Positions 63,924 through 64,000 of a stretch of 64,000 nt of DNA are shown here, in pieces. Position numbers and translations under genes: made by a program. Each line of letters begins with the position of its first letter. Position 1 is the first letter of the stretch. The notes beneath the pieces are model-generated. The model did not search any database. It had not been told where the DNA came from and saw nothing but the letters and a program-made list of their open reading frames with translations. This stretch comes from Tropicibacter alexandrii (GTDB lineage Bacteria; Pseudomonadota; Alphaproteobacteria; Rhodobacterales; Rhodobacteraceae), in assembly GCF_003667315.2 (NCBI RefSeq), contig NZ_RCTZ02000012.1, positions 82,384-146,383 of the forward strand. Direction: 5' to 3'.

Positions 63924-64000
63924 TGGACCTGTCTCGTTTTCGTGCCGCCCCAGGTGCTCGTTTAGGCCACTTTTCTCTCGAAAGCGACGGGGCTTTTCCA
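63924..64000. mobile_element. IS3-family insertion sequence, one end only
   Basis: The element begins at TGGACCTGTCTCG (63924), the terminal-repeat style of IS3-family elements, directly inside the ATPase frame. The C-terminus of the transposase is read inwards on the minus strand. The rest, including the other end and any target duplication, lies beyond the window. Confidence 0.75.
63962..64000 (-). CDS. IS3-family transposase OrfB, C-terminal fragment
   Basis: Twelve residues and the stop are visible: WKSPVAFERKVA. This is the very common ending of IS3-family OrfB transposases (the GWKSPxxFE motif after the DDE domain). The rest of the gene is off the right edge. It supports the identification of the insertion element that cut the ATPase gene. 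Confidence 0.8.
   Translation of the reverse strand, partial: WKSPVAFERKVA

Overview
The window is a high-GC chromosomal segment whose gene content and order point to an alphaproteobacterium of the Rhodobacteraceae (Roseobacter group). The evidence is the frr-uppS-cdsA-dxr-rseP-bamA-skp-fabZ-lpxA-lpxI-lpxB run, the yceD-rpmF-plsX-fabH-ihfA-merR run, a GCN5-type OlsB, a duplicated-type dCTP deaminase, a RACo-like ASKHA protein, a monothiol Grx/BolA pair and many ATGA or TGATG coupled gene junctions. This assignment is inferred from gene content; no rRNA gene is present.

Layout. 1-6.5 kb: a minus-strand peptide-type ABC importer operon (Tat-exported binding protein, two permeases, fused double ATPase), preceded by an AraC regulator and miaA (6.7-8.5 kb). 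8.6-23 kb: envelope and lipid block from pyrH to lpxB, covering isoprenoid, phospholipid, outer-membrane-protein and lipid A synthesis. A GlxA-type regulator and a Hint-domain protein are inserted backwards between pyrH and frr. 23-29 kb: transketolase, a coiled-coil/ZapA division pair, grxD, an unlisted 44-residue membrane protein, bolA and exonuclease III. 29-31.7 kb: an unusual three-gene unit made of a nine-fold FTSWSGP repeat protein, an unrecognised helical protein and a DMT exporter. 31.7-42.6 kb: Fe-S carrier, dNTPase, degenerate SDR, Na+/H+ antiporter, argS-SPOR-nagZ-scpA-scpB and dCTP deaminase. 42.6-47.2 kb: tRNA-Pro(GGG) and the merR/ihfA/fabH/plsX/rpmF/yceD group. 47.3-61.4 kb: BamE-like lipoprotein, OlsB, ABC-F ATPase, AbrB-type membrane protein, histone-deacetylase-like amidohydrolase, tRNA-Gly(CCC), double fasciclin protein, ASKHA ferredoxin protein, CoA transferase, ureohydrolase, DM13 protein and guaB.

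After guaB (61.4 kb) the character changes abruptly. Coding density falls, the sequence becomes visibly AT-richer, and three TAGATGCAA repeats spaced by whole helical turns follow. Then come a GIY-YIG nuclease-like gene, a small acidic protein and a Rad50-like zinc-hook ATPase. The ATPase is broken by an in-frame stop and then cut by an IS3-family element that runs off the window end. This looks like a decaying genomic or defence island.

The best candidates for something undescribed are the 29-31.7 kb repeat-protein unit and the broken GIY-YIG/zinc-hook ATPase module. All functional calls come from reading motifs and context only; no database search was run.
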